The position numbers were made by a program, and so were the translations under genes. Under the pieces are notes generated by a model. That model was not told where the DNA came from and made no database searches. It was given only the letters and a program-made list of their open reading frames with translations. 64,000 nt of DNA from an uncultured Eubacteriales bacterium (GTDB lineage: Bacteria; Bacillota; Clostridia; Oscillospirales; Oscillospiraceae), in assembly GCA_900550585.1 (NCBI GenBank), contig URST01000001.1:1-64000 (forward strand), in the 5' to 3' direction. Position 1 is the stretch's first letter. Every line of letters begins with the position of its first letter. Positions 32,662 to 42,984 of the stretch are shown here, in pieces.

Positions 32662-33525
32662 TTGATACTTGATTGGCTCGAAGAATGGTTCAGGGGAATA
32701 TTGACAGACGGCATCATCGGAAACCTGACCGGCCTGTTTGATACCGTCAACGAAAAGGTGGGCGAAATCGCCGGAGAAGTAGGCGCAACGCCGCAGGGCT
32801 GGAACGCCGGAATTTTTAACATGATCCGCAGCCTTTCCGAAACAGTCATTATCCCGATAGCAGGCGCAATCCTCGCCTTTGTCATGTGCTATGAGCTGAT
32901 CCAGATGGTGACGGAGAAGAACAATATGCACGACATTGACACCTTTATGTTCTTCAAATGGGTGTTTAAGTCTTTTGCTGCTGTTCTGATCGTTACGAAC
33001 ACATGGAATATCGTCATGGGGATTTTCGATATGGCGCAGCATGTGGTCAACCAGAGCGCAGGCGTGATTATCAGCGATACCAGCATTGACCTCGCTTCTG
33101 TGGTAACAGACCTTGAAGCGCAGCTTGAAGCAATGAGCCTTGGCGGGCTGATCGGACTGTGGTTTCAATCCCTGTTTGTGGGGCTGACCATGAATATCCT
33201 GTCTATCTGCATTATGCTGGTGATCTACGGCAGGATGATTCAGATTTACCTTGTGACCTCACTTGGCCCGATCCCGCTTTCCACCATGGCAAACAGCGAA
33301 TGGCGCAGCGTCGGGCAGAATTACTTGAAATCTCTGCTGGCACTGGCGTTTCAGGCATTTCTCATTATGGTATGCGTGGGCATCTATGCGGTGCTGATAC
33401 AGACCATCGGCGCAGGCGGCGACATCTCCGGCGCGATCTGGCGGGCGATGGGCTACACGGTGCTTTTGTGCTTCTGCCTGTTCAAAACCGGCAGCATGGC
33501 AAACGCAGTGTTCGGCGCACATTGA
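32662..33525 (+). CDS. VirB6/TrbL-like conjugation membrane protein (287 aa)
   Basis: Five or six hydrophobic segments lie between residues ~50 and 280, with a conserved central part 'LVIYGRMIQIYLVTSLGPIPLSTM', as in the TrbL/VirB6-like proteins of Tn1549-type elements. It would form part of the inner-membrane channel. Translation starts at TTG with AAAGGAGG and suitable spacing. The gene is followed immediately by the MT-A70 methylase. Confidence 0.88.
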   Translation: MILDWLEEWFRGILTDGIIGNLTGLFDTVNEKVGEIAGEVGATPQGWNAGIFNMIRSLSETVIIPIAGAILAFVMCYELIQMVTEKNNMHDIDTFMFFKWVFKSFAAVLIVTNTWNIVMGIFDMAQHVVNQSAGVIISDTSIDLASVVTDLEAQLEAMSLGGLIGLWFQSLFVGLTMNILSICIMLVIYGRMIQIYLVTSLGPIPLSTMANSEWRSVGQNYLKSLLALAFQAFLIMVCVGIYAVLIQTIGAGGDISGAIWRAMGYTVLLCFCLFKTGSMANAVFGAH

Positions 33526-33538
33526 CGGAGGTGAGACT

Positions 33539-34126
33539 ATCGGAAAATACAATATCATTTATGCCGACCCACCTTGGCGCTATGAAAGCGGAAAGGTGCA
33601 GGGCGCGGCAGAAAACCACTATCCCACCATGAGCATAGATAATCTGTGCGCTCTGCCGGTGGCAGAGCTGACCGCAAAAGACTGCGCCCTGTTTCTGTGG
33701 GCAACCTTTCCCCAGTTACCCGAGGCGCTGCGTCTGATCAAGGCGTGGGGCTTTCAATATAAGACTGTGGCCTTTGTCTGGCTGAAACGGAACCGGAAAA
33801 ATCCCACATGGTTTTATGGATTGGGCTATTGGACGCGGGGCAACGCAGAAATATGTCTGCTGGCAACCAAAGGAAAACCGAAACGGCAGTCCGCAGGCGT
33901 ACATCAATTCATTATCTCGCCCATAGAGCAGCACAGTAAAAAGCCAGATGAAGCAAGGCAGAAAATCCTTGCCCTTATGGGCGACCTGCCCCGTTTAGAA
34001 CTGTTTGCCCGGCAGAAAGCACCGGGTTGGGACGTTTGGGGCAATGAAATTGCAAGCGATATTACGCTTGCGGAAAGGAGGAACGATGGCTTATGTGAAT
34101 GTGCCGAAGGACTTGAACAAGATTAA
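33539..34126 (+). CDS. MT-A70 family adenine methyltransferase, apparent ATC start (195 aa)
   Basis: The MT-A70 family methylates adenine N6. The catalytic DPPW is present in 'IIYADPPWRYE', and later 'FLWATFPQLPEALRLIKAWGF' and 'HSKKPDEARQKILALMGD' are typical of phage/ICE members. No ATG, GTG or TTG lies in frame before DPPW. A GGAGGTG site is followed after 7 nt by ATC (33539), where related genes would be expected to have ATG. The first standard start, GTG at 33596, would delete the catalytic motif. Either ATC is used or the gene carries a start-codon mutation. It overlaps prgI by 41 nt. Confidence 0.8.
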   Translation: MGKYNIIYADPPWRYESGKVQGAAENHYPTMSIDNLCALPVAELTAKDCALFLWATFPQLPEALRLIKAWGFQYKTVAFVWLKRNRKNPTWFYGLGYWTRGNAEICLLATKGKPKRQSAGVHQFIISPIEQHSKKPDEARQKILALMGDLPRLELFARQKAPGWDVWGNEIASDITLAERRNDGLCECAEGLEQD

Positions 34127-34487
34127 GTCCAAGGTGCTTTTCAATTTGACCAAACGACAACTGATCTGTTTTGGCGTGGCGGCGCTTATGGGAGTGCCGC
34201 TGTTCTTTTTACTCAAAGACAGCGCAGGAACCACGGCTGCGGCAATGGTGATGATCCTTGTCATGCTTCCCGGATTCCTGTTTGGCGTATATGAGAAGAA
34301 CGGACAGCCCCTTGAAGTGGTTTTGCGGCAGATGATTGAAAGCTGCTTTATCCGTCCAAAGGAGCGCCCCTATCAGACCGATAACGCATACGCCGCCCTT
34401 GTGCGGCAATATCAAATGGAAAAGGAGGTAAAAGCGATTGTCCAAGGCGACAAAACCCGCAGCGGAAAACACAGCGGCAAAGCGTAA
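34086..34487 (+). CDS. PrgI family conjugation protein (133 aa)
   Basis: The N-terminus MAYVNVPKDLNKIKSKV is typical of PrgI/TcpE-like proteins. Two membrane segments follow (about 30-50 and 55-75), then a cytoplasmic tail. In conjugation systems of Gram-positive bacteria it partners with VirB4. The start is the ATG at 34086 behind AAAGGAGG. The gene overlaps both the methylase upstream and virB4 downstream. Confidence 0.88.
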   Translation: MAYVNVPKDLNKIKSKVLFNLTKRQLICFGVAALMGVPLFFLLKDSAGTTAAAMVMILVMLPGFLFGVYEKNGQPLEVVLRQMIESCFIRPKERPYQTDNAYAALVRQYQMEKEVKAIVQGDKTRSGKHSGKA

Positions 34488-36846
34488 ACTCACCCGCGCG
34501 GAAAAAAGAGAAATTGAGGCGATCATCCGCAAGTATAAGGGCGACGGCAAGCCCCATACGGCGCAGGACACGATTCCCTATCAGACCATGCACCCGGACG
34601 GTATCTGCCATCTGGGCGGCAGGAGCTATTCCAAAAGCATTGAGTTTTTCGATGTGAACTACCAGCTTGCCCAGCCGGACGATCAGACAGCGATTTTTGA
34701 ATACCTGTGTGATCTGTACAACTATCTGGACGCTTCCATTCATGTGCAGCTTACCTTTGTCAACCGGAAAACCGACCGGGAGCAGCTTGCACAGAGTTTT
34801 GAGATTCCGCTTTGCGGCGACGGATTAGACCATATCCGGCAGGAGAACACGGGGATTCTGAAACGTCAGCTTGAACGGGGCAATAACGGAAACGTCAAGA
34901 CCAAGTATCTGACCTATACCATTGAGGCAGACAATCTGAAAGCAGCGCGGGCGCGGCTTACCCGCATTGAAACCGACCTGCTGGGCTACTTCAAGGTGAT
35001 GGGCGCAGCAGCGCGGGCATTGGACGGCAAAGATCGGCTGGAAGTGCTGCACGGTATCATGCACCCGGATGGCGAGCGGTTTTCCTTTGACTGGAATTGG
35101 CTTGCCCCAAGCGGGCTGTCCACCAAAGACTTTATCGCTCCGTCCTCATTTGCTTTTAAGAACAGCCGGATGTTCCAGATGGGCGGAAAGCTGTGCGCAG
35201 CCAGCTTCCTGCAAATTATCACCCCGGAGCTGAACGATCATGTATTGACGGACTTTCTGGATACCGATTCGGGCATTGTCGTCAATCTCCATGTGCAGGC
35301 GCTGGATCAGTCGGAAGCCGTCAAAATGATCAAGCGTAAGATTACCGATCTCGACGCCATGAAGATACAGGAACAGAAAAAAGCTGTCCGGGACGGCTAC
35401 GATATGGACATACTTCCCTCTGACCTTGCGACCTACGGCGGCGAAGCGAAAAAGCTCTTAAACGAACTGCAAAGCCGCAATGAGCGTTATTTCATGATCA
35501 CTTTCCTTGTGCTGAACTATGGCGATACCAGGCGCAAGCTGGAAAATGACGTGTTCCGCGCCGCAGGAGTGGCGCAGAAATACAACTGCCAGCTTACCCG
35601 TCTGGACTTCCAGCAGGAACAGGGGCTTGTATCGTCCCTGCCGCTGGGGGTGAGCCAGATCAAAATCACACGGGGAATGACGACCTCTGCCGTCGCGATT
35701 ATCGTTCCCTTCGTTACACAGGAGCTGTTCATGGGCGGCGATGCCTTTTATTACGGTCTGAACGCCAAATCCGGCAACATGATCATGCTGGATCGCAAGA
35801 ATGCCCGTTCTCCCAACGGGCTGGTATTTGGTACACCCGGCGGGGGCAAGTCTTTTTCCTGTAAGCGCGAGATGGTAAGCGTGATTCTGAAAACCGGCGA
35901 CCATGTGATCGTGTGCGACCCAGAGGGCGAATATGCGCCGCTGGTGAAGCTGCTCCACGGGCAGATTATCCGGCTGTCACCCACCAGCACCGACTATGTG
36001 AACCCGCTGGACATCAATCTGAATTATTCCGAGGACGAAAACCCGCTGGCGCTGAAATCCGACTTTGTACTGTCTTTTTGTGAGCTGATTATGGGCGGCA
36101 AGGCCGGACTGGAAGCCATTGAAAGAACGGTAATTGATCGGGCGGTACAGCGGATCTACCAGCCCTACTTTGCTGACCCATGCCCGGAGAATATGCCGAT
36201 CCTGTCCGACCTGCATGACGCGCTGACGGCGCAGCATTTACCGGAAGCCGACCGGGTAGCACAGGCGCTTGATCTGTATGTATCGGGATCCCTTAACTTC
36301 TTCAACCACAGAACGACGGTGGACATCAACAACCGCTTTGTCTGCTATGACATTAAGGAACTGCCGAAGAATCTGAAAAAGCCGGGTATGCTGATTATTC
36401 AGGATCAGGTATGGAACCGTGTTACACTCAACCGCAACGCAGGCGTTTCCACATGGTATTATGCCGACGAGTTCCATTTGCTTCTGAAAGAACCGCAGAC
36501 CGCAGCCTATTCCGCAGAGATATGGAAGCGTTTCAGAAAATGGGGCGGCGTGCCGACGGGCGCGACCCAGAACGTCAAGGATCTTTTATCTTCACCGGAA
36601 ATTGAAAACATCCTTGAAAACTCTGACTATATCTGTATGCTCAACCAAGCGGCAGGCGACCGCAAAATCCTTGCGGAACGGCTGAACATTTCATCGGAGC
36701 AGCTTAAATACGTTACCAACTCCGCGCCGGGCGAAGGTCTTTTGTTCTTTGAGAATGTAATCCTGCCTTTCGTGGATCACTTCCCCAAGGACACCGAGCT
36801 TTACCGTATCATGTCCACCAAGCCAAGTGAGGTGAACGGACAATGA
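34438..36846 (+). CDS. VirB4-like conjugation ATPase (802 aa)
   Basis: The motor ATPase of the type IV secretion channel. The N-terminal half is the VirB4/TraC domain; the C-terminal half is the ATPase with Walker A GTPGGGKS near residues 464-471, 'HVIVCDPEGEY', a Walker B-like 'STWYYADEFHLLL' and 'GATQNVKDLL'. Translation starts at TTG behind AAAGGAGG and overlaps prgI by 50 nt. The length is typical (~800). The stop overlaps the next methylase start by 4 nt. Confidence 0.94.
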   Translation: MSKATKPAAENTAAKRKLTRAEKREIEAIIRKYKGDGKPHTAQDTIPYQTMHPDGICHLGGRSYSKSIEFFDVNYQLAQPDDQTAIFEYLCDLYNYLDASIHVQLTFVNRKTDREQLAQSFEIPLCGDGLDHIRQENTGILKRQLERGNNGNVKTKYLTYTIEADNLKAARARLTRIETDLLGYFKVMGAAARALDGKDRLEVLHGIMHPDGERFSFDWNWLAPSGLSTKDFIAPSSFAFKNSRMFQMGGKLCAASFLQIITPELNDHVLTDFLDTDSGIVVNLHVQALDQSEAVKMIKRKITDLDAMKIQEQKKAVRDGYDMDILPSDLATYGGEAKKLLNELQSRNERYFMITFLVLNYGDTRRKLENDVFRAAGVAQKYNCQLTRLDFQQEQGLVSSLPLGVSQIKITRGMTTSAVAIIVPFVTQELFMGGDAFYYGLNAKSGNMIMLDRKNARSPNGLVFGTPGGGKSFSCKREMVSVILKTGDHVIVCDPEGEYAPLVKLLHGQIIRLSPTSTDYVNPLDINLNYSEDENPLALKSDFVLSFCELIMGGKAGLEAIERTVIDRAVQRIYQPYFADPCPENMPILSDLHDALTAQHLPEADRVAQALDLYVSGSLNFFNHRTTVDINNRFVCYDIKELPKNLKKPGMLIIQDQVWNRVTLNRNAGVSTWYYADEFHLLLKEPQTAAYSAEIWKRFRKWGGVPTGATQNVKDLLSSPEIENILENSDYICMLNQAAGDRKILAERLNISSEQLKYVTNSAPGEGLLFFENVILPFVDHFPKDTELYRIMSTKPSEVNGQ

Positions 36847-37796
36847 GCCTGCCCATTGACACCATCCTTTGCGGCGATTGCCTGTCTGTGCTGAAAACCC
36901 TGCCGGACGAAAGCATCCATTGCTGCGTGACTTCGCCGCCGTATTATGGCTTGCGTGATTACGGCATGGATGCGCAGATCGGGCGTGAGGACACACCGGA
37001 GGAATACATAGCACGGCTGACGGCGGTATTCCGTGAAGTAATGCGTGTGCTGCGCCCGGATGGGACACTCTGGCTGAATATCGCGGACAGCTATTGCGGC
37101 ACGTCCGGTAAGGGTACTGCCCGGGATCCCAAATATCCGAACGGGCGCAACGGGCAGATTGTTTCCCTGTCCCGCATGGTACAGGGCTGCAAGCCAAAGG
37201 ACATGATCGGGATCCCGTGGATGCTGGCGTTCTCCCTGCGCGGTGCAGGCTGGTATCTGCGCAACGACATTATTTGGGCAAAAGGAAATCCCATGCCGGA
37301 AAGTATCAAAGACCGGTGTACCCGCAGCCATGAACACATTTTTCTGTTTTCCAAAAGCAAACGGTATTTCTACGACTGGCAGGCCATAGCCGAGCCGATC
37401 GCGCCCACAACTGCCCTGCGCAAGAAAAACGGGCGCGGCGTGGGCAAGTATTCTTCTCCCGTTCCCGGTCAGCCGCAAACCCAAAATATTAACAAGCCCA
37501 GAGAAAAAGGCAGCATAACCGACGAAATGATTTCGCCCGTCCGGGCTAAGCGCGACGTGTGGTTTATCAACACCGTGCCGTACAAGGGCGGGCATTTTGC
37601 TGCCTATCCGCCAAAGCTGGCGGAAAACTGCATACTGGCAGGATGTCCGGCAGGCGGGGTTGTCCTTGACCCATTCATGGGCAGCGGTACGACGGGGCTT
37701 GCGGCAAAACGGCACGGACGGCACTACATCGGCATTGAACTGAACACAGCGTTTTGTTCCCTTGCAAGGGACCGGATCGGAGGTGATACCACTTGA
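36843..37796 (+). CDS. DNA methyltransferase, beta-class N4/N6 type (317 aa)
   Basis: Catalytic motif IV 'TSPPYYGLRDYG' (near residue 30) comes before the SAM-binding motif I 'DPFMGSGTTGLAAKRHGRHYIGIE' (near residue 277), the order of beta-class methylases. Catalytic SPPY fits N4-cytosine or N6-adenine methylation. No restriction endonuclease is adjacent, so it is an orphan methylase in the transfer operon, likely protecting ICE DNA in new hosts (inference). Both ends overlap their neighbours by 4 nt. Confidence 0.92.
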   Translation: MSLPIDTILCGDCLSVLKTLPDESIHCCVTSPPYYGLRDYGMDAQIGREDTPEEYIARLTAVFREVMRVLRPDGTLWLNIADSYCGTSGKGTARDPKYPNGRNGQIVSLSRMVQGCKPKDMIGIPWMLAFSLRGAGWYLRNDIIWAKGNPMPESIKDRCTRSHEHIFLFSKSKRYFYDWQAIAEPIAPTTALRKKNGRGVGKYSSPVPGQPQTQNINKPREKGSITDEMISPVRAKRDVWFINTVPYKGGHFAAYPPKLAENCILAGCPAGGVVLDPFMGSGTTGLAAKRHGRHYIGIELNTAFCSLARDRIGGDTT

Positions 37797-39841
37797 AAGA
37801 CCCATTAAAACCCCGGGATAAAATTACCCAGCACATGACCCGTGACGGGCTGGTGCGGGAAAATCAGACGACGGGCGAAGTACAGAGCGTTTCCGGCAGG
37901 GATGCGGAACAAAATTTTTCCCCTGCGGCGCAGGAGGATCTTCCGGTTTCTGCGGGCGGCACAGCGGAAAAGGCACTGAACCGCGCTGTATCTGAGCATG
38001 ACGCTCATGCCGCAAGAAAACGAATCCGAAAAGCAAACAGCAAGATCCGTGAGGGCGAAGCTGTCCGGCAGCGCCCCGGCTCCCGGCTGCAATTCAGCGA
38101 CGAGGAACGCGGCGATCCGGCACTGCAAAAGTATATCCGCAAATCCGAAACACGGGCAGATAAGCTGGACACTGCGCGGGAAGCCATACCGAAAAAGCGT
38201 GTTTTACACAAAGAGCGTGTTTTTGACGAGGCAACCGGCACGGCGCATACCAAGCTGCGCTTTGATAAGGTGGATCAGCCTGCCCCAAAGATTAAATCCA
38301 ATCCGGCAGGCCGACCCGTGCGGGAGGCAGCAATGCTTGTCCATGGGAAAATTCACGAGGTTGAGAATGAAAACGTCGGTGTGGAAAGTGGACATAAGGG
38401 CGAGGAACTTGCCGAGCGCGGCGCTGGCGGTGCATACCGCTATGCAAAACGCCGTCATAAGTTGAAACCTTACCGGGCAGCGGCAAAAGCCGAGCAAAAG
38501 GCAGTCAAAGCCAATGCGGAATATATGTATCAAAAGGCATTGTATGACAATCCGACGCTTCTTTCCGGCAATCCTCTCAACCAGTTTTTCCAGAAACAGC
38601 GGTTAAAGCGAGAATACGCCAAGGCAGCACGGGCGGCAAAAACGGCAGGCAGTACAGCGCAGAAAACCGCGCAGACCACCAAAAAGACCGCCGAAGCGTC
38701 CGCGAAAGCGGCAAAGCGTGTTGCCGAGGAAGCAAAGAAAACGGCTTCATTTGTAGCGCGGCACTGGAAAGGCTGTCTGATTGTCCTTGCAGGTTTCCTC
38801 CTTATTGTACTGCTGATCGGCGGGCTGCAATCCTGCTCCATTCTCTTTTCCGGTGCGGGCGGCGGTGTCGCAGCATCTTCCTACCAATCGGAGGACGCGG
38901 ACATTCTTGCTGCCGAAGCCGCCTACTGTGAACTGGAAGCAGAGCTGCAAAGGTATCTGGACACCTACGAAAGCACCCATGACTACAACGAATACCACTA
39001 TGACCTTGACGAGATCGAGCATGACCCTTATGTACTGATCTCGATTCTCTCTGCGCTCCATGAGGGCGCATGGACGGCTGGCGAGGTACAGGCAACACTG
39101 CAAATGCTCTTTGAGAAGCAGTATATCCTGACCGAAACCGTTACAAGGGAGGTGCGCTACCGCACGGAAACGAGAACGGGGACGCGGACTGTGACCGATC
39201 CCGAAACAGGCGAAACCAGCACGGAAACCTACGAATACACCGTCCAAGTTCCCTATGACTATTACATCTGCCAGGTGTCACTTGAAAACTTCAACCTTTC
39301 CCATGTTCCCGTGTACATCATGGGCGAGGAAACTTTGAGCAAATATGCCCTGTATATGTCCGTGCTGGGCAACCGACCGGATCTGTTCGGCAATTCTGAG
39401 TACATCAGCCGGTATATTACAAACCGGCCTGCAGGTTATGAAATTCCCGCATCGGCGCTGGAAGATGAAACCTTTGCCACGCTGATTGCCGAGGCGGAGA
39501 AATATATCGGGTATCCGTATGTCTGGGGCGGCAGCAATCCAAATACCTCTTTTGACTGTTCCGGCTTTGTATCTTGGGTGCTGACCAACAGCGGCGTATG
39601 CAATACCGGGCGTTTGGGTGCGCAGGGGCTATATAACATCTCTACCCCTGTTTCCAATCCCCAGCCGGGTGATCTGGTGTTTTTTACGGGAACCTATGAC
39701 ACGCCGGGCGTTTCTCATGTGGGTATTTATGTGGGCAATTCCATGATGCTGCACTGTGGGGATCCGATTTCGTATTCTAATCTGAACAGCAGCTATTGGC
39801 AGTCCCATTTCTACGCCTACGCCAGACCGCCCTACAACTAA
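37793..39841 (+). CDS. NlpC/P60-type cell-wall hydrolase of the conjugation system, CD1108-like (682 aa)
   Basis: The protein has a long charged, basic N-terminal part (1-~315), an Ala/Lys-rich helical segment, one transmembrane segment near 325-345 and an extracellular part. The C-terminus (about 550-682) is an NlpC/P60 (C40) peptidase domain with 'YPYVWGGSNPNTSFDCSGFVSW' (catalytic Cys) and 'SHVGIYVG' (catalytic His). It would open the peptidoglycan for the channel. Translation starts at TTG with GGAGGTG, overlapping the methylase stop by 4 nt. Confidence 0.92.
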   Translation: MKDPLKPRDKITQHMTRDGLVRENQTTGEVQSVSGRDAEQNFSPAAQEDLPVSAGGTAEKALNRAVSEHDAHAARKRIRKANSKIREGEAVRQRPGSRLQFSDEERGDPALQKYIRKSETRADKLDTAREAIPKKRVLHKERVFDEATGTAHTKLRFDKVDQPAPKIKSNPAGRPVREAAMLVHGKIHEVENENVGVESGHKGEELAERGAGGAYRYAKRRHKLKPYRAAAKAEQKAVKANAEYMYQKALYDNPTLLSGNPLNQFFQKQRLKREYAKAARAAKTAGSTAQKTAQTTKKTAEASAKAAKRVAEEAKKTASFVARHWKGCLIVLAGFLLIVLLIGGLQSCSILFSGAGGGVAASSYQSEDADILAAEAAYCELEAELQRYLDTYESTHDYNEYHYDLDEIEHDPYVLISILSALHEGAWTAGEVQATLQMLFEKQYILTETVTREVRYRTETRTGTRTVTDPETGETSTETYEYTVQVPYDYYICQVSLENFNLSHVPVYIMGEETLSKYALYMSVLGNRPDLFGNSEYISRYITNRPAGYEIPASALEDETFATLIAEAEKYIGYPYVWGGSNPNTSFDCSGFVSWVLTNSGVCNTGRLGAQGLYNISTPVSNPQPGDLVFFTGTYDTPGVSHVGIYVGNSMMLHCGDPISYSNLNSSYWQSHFYAYARPPYN

Positions 39842-39867
39842 TCTGAAAATCGAAAGGAGTAAACATT

Positions 39868-40125
39868 ATGGCACTTACTAAGCTGGAACGTATCGAACGG
39901 GAGATTGAAAAGACCCGTGGCAAAATTACCGAGTATCAAAACAAGCTCAAAGAGCTGGAAGCCCAGCGCACCGAACAGGAAAACTTTGAGATTGTGGGTA
40001 TTGTGCGCTCCATGTGCATGACCCGCGACGAACTGATGGACTTTCTGCGCAGCGGCGGCAACGATGCGCCGCCTGCGGAAAATGTCTATCACGAACAGGA
40101 GGATATGACCAATGACGAGGAATAA
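39868..40125 (+). CDS. DUF4315 family protein (85 aa)
   Basis: A short, highly charged coiled-coil protein ('[27 protein letters not shown]' pattern in the first half) with an acidic tail. It matches DUF4315, found at this position in many clostridial ICEs. Function unknown. Start at ATG behind AAAGGAG; overlaps the next gene by 14 nt. Confidence 0.88.
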   Translation: MALTKLERIEREIEKTRGKITEYQNKLKELEAQRTEQENFEIVGIVRSMCMTRDELMDFLRSGGNDAPPAENVYHEQEDMTNDEE

Positions 40126-40909
40126 AGGAAAGCTGCGTACTGTTATCGTGCTGCTTGCCGCCGTGCTTTGCATGACGGCTTTTTCTACGGTTGCCTATGC
40201 AGGCGGCGGCGATTACTACGACAGCGAGCTGCCGCCGGAAAGCACTGCAACAGAAGAAACGGAACCTGCTGCTTCCGAGCCGTCCCCGGCCGTGGAACCG
40301 GGGACGCCCTTTACGGAGGACGGGATCGCGCTGACCCGGGATCTGCTTTTTGATAAGGCAACCAACAAGCAGTTTATTACGGTGGAAACCAGAAGCGGAC
40401 ATACCCTGTATATCATCATTGATTATGATAAACCCGCCGACGAGGACGGCGAACAGTATCACACCTATTTCCTCAACCCCGTGGACGAAGCTGATCTTTT
40501 GGCACTATTGGAGGACGAGGGCGGAAACAGCCCTATTACCTGTAGCTGCACCGAAAAATGCAGCGCAGGCAAGGTTAATACAGCCTGCCCCATTTGCAGC
40601 ACCAATATGAGCGAGTGCGCCGGAAAAGAAGCTGCCCCTGCCGATCTGGAACCGACCGAGCCAACCGAAGAACCGAAGAAAAGCAATGTGGGCGGTATCC
40701 TTGCGATTGTCTTAATACTTGCGTTGGGCGGCGGCGCTGCTGTGTGGTACTTCAAGTTCCGCAAACCGAAAGCCGATACCAAAGGCAGCACCGAGCTGGA
40801 TGAGTTCGATTTTGACGAGGATGACGAGGAAGAAACCGACAATTACGGTGATTATGGGGCTGACGGCAATGTGCCGGTGCAGGCCGATGAACAGGAGGAC
40901 AACGAATGA
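40112..40909 (+). CDS. CD1107-type / DUF4366 membrane protein (265 aa)
   Basis: A signal peptide (1-~30), an acidic Ser/Thr/Pro linker, and a domain with '[20 protein letters not shown]' and '[15 protein letters not shown]' precede a Cys-rich segment (C..C...C......C..C). A single C-terminal membrane segment (~200-220) and an acidic cytoplasmic tail follow. This is the architecture of the CD1107/DUF4366 family of mobile-element proteins. It probably sits at the outer face of the transfer apparatus. The start overlaps the preceding gene and the stop overlaps topB. Confidence 0.87.
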   Translation: MTRNKGKLRTVIVLLAAVLCMTAFSTVAYAGGGDYYDSELPPESTATEETEPAASEPSPAVEPGTPFTEDGIALTRDLLFDKATNKQFITVETRSGHTLYIIIDYDKPADEDGEQYHTYFLNPVDEADLLALLEDEGGNSPITCSCTEKCSAGKVNTACPICSTNMSECAGKEAAPADLEPTEPTEEPKKSNVGGILAIVLILALGGGAAVWYFKFRKPKADTKGSTELDEFDFDEDDEEETDNYGDYGADGNVPVQADEQEDNE

Positions 40910-42984
40910 GTATTTTGATTATCTGTGAAAAGCCCTCTGTTGCAAAGACCATTGCGGGTGCTCTTGGGGCAAAGGAGCAAAAAGACGGCTACATACAGGG
41001 CAACGGGCTGCTGGTGTCCTGGTGCATTGGACATCTGGTGAGTATGGCCGACGCAGGCAGCTATGACGAGCGTTTCAAAAAGTGGCGATACGAAGATTTG
41101 CCGATTCTGCCTGAGGACTGGAAATATACGCTGACCCCCGGCAAGGAAAAGCAGTTTTCCGTCTTAAAGGAGCTGATGCATCGCCCCGATGTGACGGAGC
41201 TGGTGAACGGCTGCGACGCCGGGCGCGAGGGTGAGCTGATTTTCCGCTTTGTCTATGAACAGGCTGATTGCCGCAAGCCGTTCAAGCGACTGTGGATTTC
41301 TTCTATGGAGGACAGCGCGATCCGCGAGGGCATGGACACGCTCAAAGACGGGCGAGAGTATGACCCGCTGTATCATTCGGCGCTGTGTCGTGTGCGGGCA
41401 GATTGGCTGGTGGGCATCAATGCTACCCGCCTTTTCTCCGTGCTGTACCATAAGACGCTGAATGTGGGGCGCGTTCTTTCCCCGACGCTGAATCTACTGG
41501 TGGAGCGCGACGGGAAGATTGCCACGTTCAAGAAAGAAAAATATCATATTGTGCAGATCGGCTGTGGCAGTGTGAAAGCGGAAAGTGAGCGCATTGCCGA
41601 CGCTGCCGAAGCAAATGCCCTGCAAACGGCTTGCGAGCATTCGCAGGCCGTTTGTGCTTCTCTGAAAAAAGAAAAGAAAACCATACAGCCTCCGAAGCTC
41701 TATGACCTTACTTCCTTGCAGCGGGAAGCCAACCGCATTTACGGCTTTACTGCCAAGCAGACCCTTGATTATGCCCAAGCCCTGTACGAAAAGCGGCTGC
41801 TGACCTATCCGAGAACGGACAGCAATTACATCACTTCCAATATGGAACAGACGGCGGCTGATCTTGTCGCGGCGCTGCTGCCGCAGCTTCCCTTTATGCA
41901 GGGCGTGGAGCTTGCCCCGGAGATGGGGCGCGTTATCAACAATGCCAAGGTAACAGACCATCATGCAATTCTGCCCACAGCGGAGCTTGCAAAGGCTGGT
42001 TTTACAGGACTTGCAGAAAGCGAAAAGAAACTGCTGTCCCTTATCTGCTGCAAGCTGCTTTGCGCGGTTGCTCCTGACCATGTGTACGAAGCTGTCACTG
42101 CCGTATTTGAGTGCAGCGGCAAGCAGTTTACCGCCAAGGGCAAAAATGTCCTTCACGGTGGTTGGAAAGACATTGACGCCTGTTTCCGCACTATGCTGAA
42201 AGGCAAATCCGATGTGGACACCGAGGACGAAGCGACGCTGCCGGAGCTTTTTGAGGGACAGGCCTTTGACAACCTTGCCGCATCTGTTACCGAGCATTAC
42301 ACCACCCCGCCGAAACCATATACCGAAGATACGCTGCTGTCCGCTATGGAAAGTGCGGGCAAAGAGGATATGCCCGATGAAGCCGAGCGCAAGGGACTGG
42401 GTACACCCGCGACCCGCGCTGCCATGATCGAAAAGCTGCTGTCTGCCGGATTTGTGGAGCGCAAGGGCAAAAGCCTTGTGCCGACCAAAGACGGCGTGAA
42501 TCTGGCGGTCATTCTGCCGGATATGCTGAAATCCCCGCAGCTTACCGCTGAATGGGAAAGCAGGCTGACCGAGATTGCTAAAGGTAACGCAAATCCGGAC
42601 GAGTTTATGGGTGGTATTGCCGAGCTGACGCGGGAATTGGTGAAGCAGTATTCTCACATCACCGAGGACGGGAAAAAACTGTTTGCACCGGAAAAGGAAG
42701 CCATTGGCACCTGTCCCCGCTGCGGCAGCCCCGTCTATGAGGGAAAGAAAAACTATTATTGTTCCAACCGCGCCTGCCGCTTTGTCATGTGGAAGAACGA
42801 CAGATTTTTTGCGAGCAGGAAAACAGTATTTTCAAAGAAAATCGCTGCTGCGCTCTTGAAAGACGGTAAGGCAAAGGTCAAAGGCTTGTATTCTGAGCGC
42901 ACAGGTAAAACCTATGACGGTACGGTGCTTCTCTGCGACACAGGCGATCAGTATGTGAATTACCGTATCGAGCAGCGAAAATGA
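40906..42984 (+). CDS. topB: DNA topoisomerase III, ICE-encoded (692 aa)
   Basis: A type IA topoisomerase that passes single strands through a transient 5'-phosphotyrosine break. The TOPRIM start '[15 protein letters not shown]', the acidic '[14 protein letters not shown]', and the active-site region '[12 protein letters not shown]' with Tyr at residue 301 are all present. A C-terminal Cys4 zinc-ribbon segment ('[24 protein letters not shown]') follows. The length and parts are those of the ICE copies found with the Tn1549 transfer operon, where it is thought to assist DNA processing. Confidence 0.96.
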   Translation: MSILIICEKPSVAKTIAGALGAKEQKDGYIQGNGLLVSWCIGHLVSMADAGSYDERFKKWRYEDLPILPEDWKYTLTPGKEKQFSVLKELMHRPDVTELVNGCDAGREGELIFRFVYEQADCRKPFKRLWISSMEDSAIREGMDTLKDGREYDPLYHSALCRVRADWLVGINATRLFSVLYHKTLNVGRVLSPTLNLLVERDGKIATFKKEKYHIVQIGCGSVKAESERIADAAEANALQTACEHSQAVCASLKKEKKTIQPPKLYDLTSLQREANRIYGFTAKQTLDYAQALYEKRLLTYPRTDSNYITSNMEQTAADLVAALLPQLPFMQGVELAPEMGRVINNAKVTDHHAILPTAELAKAGFTGLAESEKKLLSLICCKLLCAVAPDHVYEAVTAVFECSGKQFTAKGKNVLHGGWKDIDACFRTMLKGKSDVDTEDEATLPELFEGQAFDNLAASVTEHYTTPPKPYTEDTLLSAMESAGKEDMPDEAERKGLGTPATRAAMIEKLLSAGFVERKGKSLVPTKDGVNLAVILPDMLKSPQLTAEWESRLTEIAKGNANPDEFMGGIAELTRELVKQYSHITEDGKKLFAPEKEAIGTCPRCGSPVYEGKKNYYCSNRACRFVMWKNDRFFASRKTVFSKKIAAALLKDGKAKVKGLYSERTGKTYDGTVLLCDTGDQYVNYRIEQRK

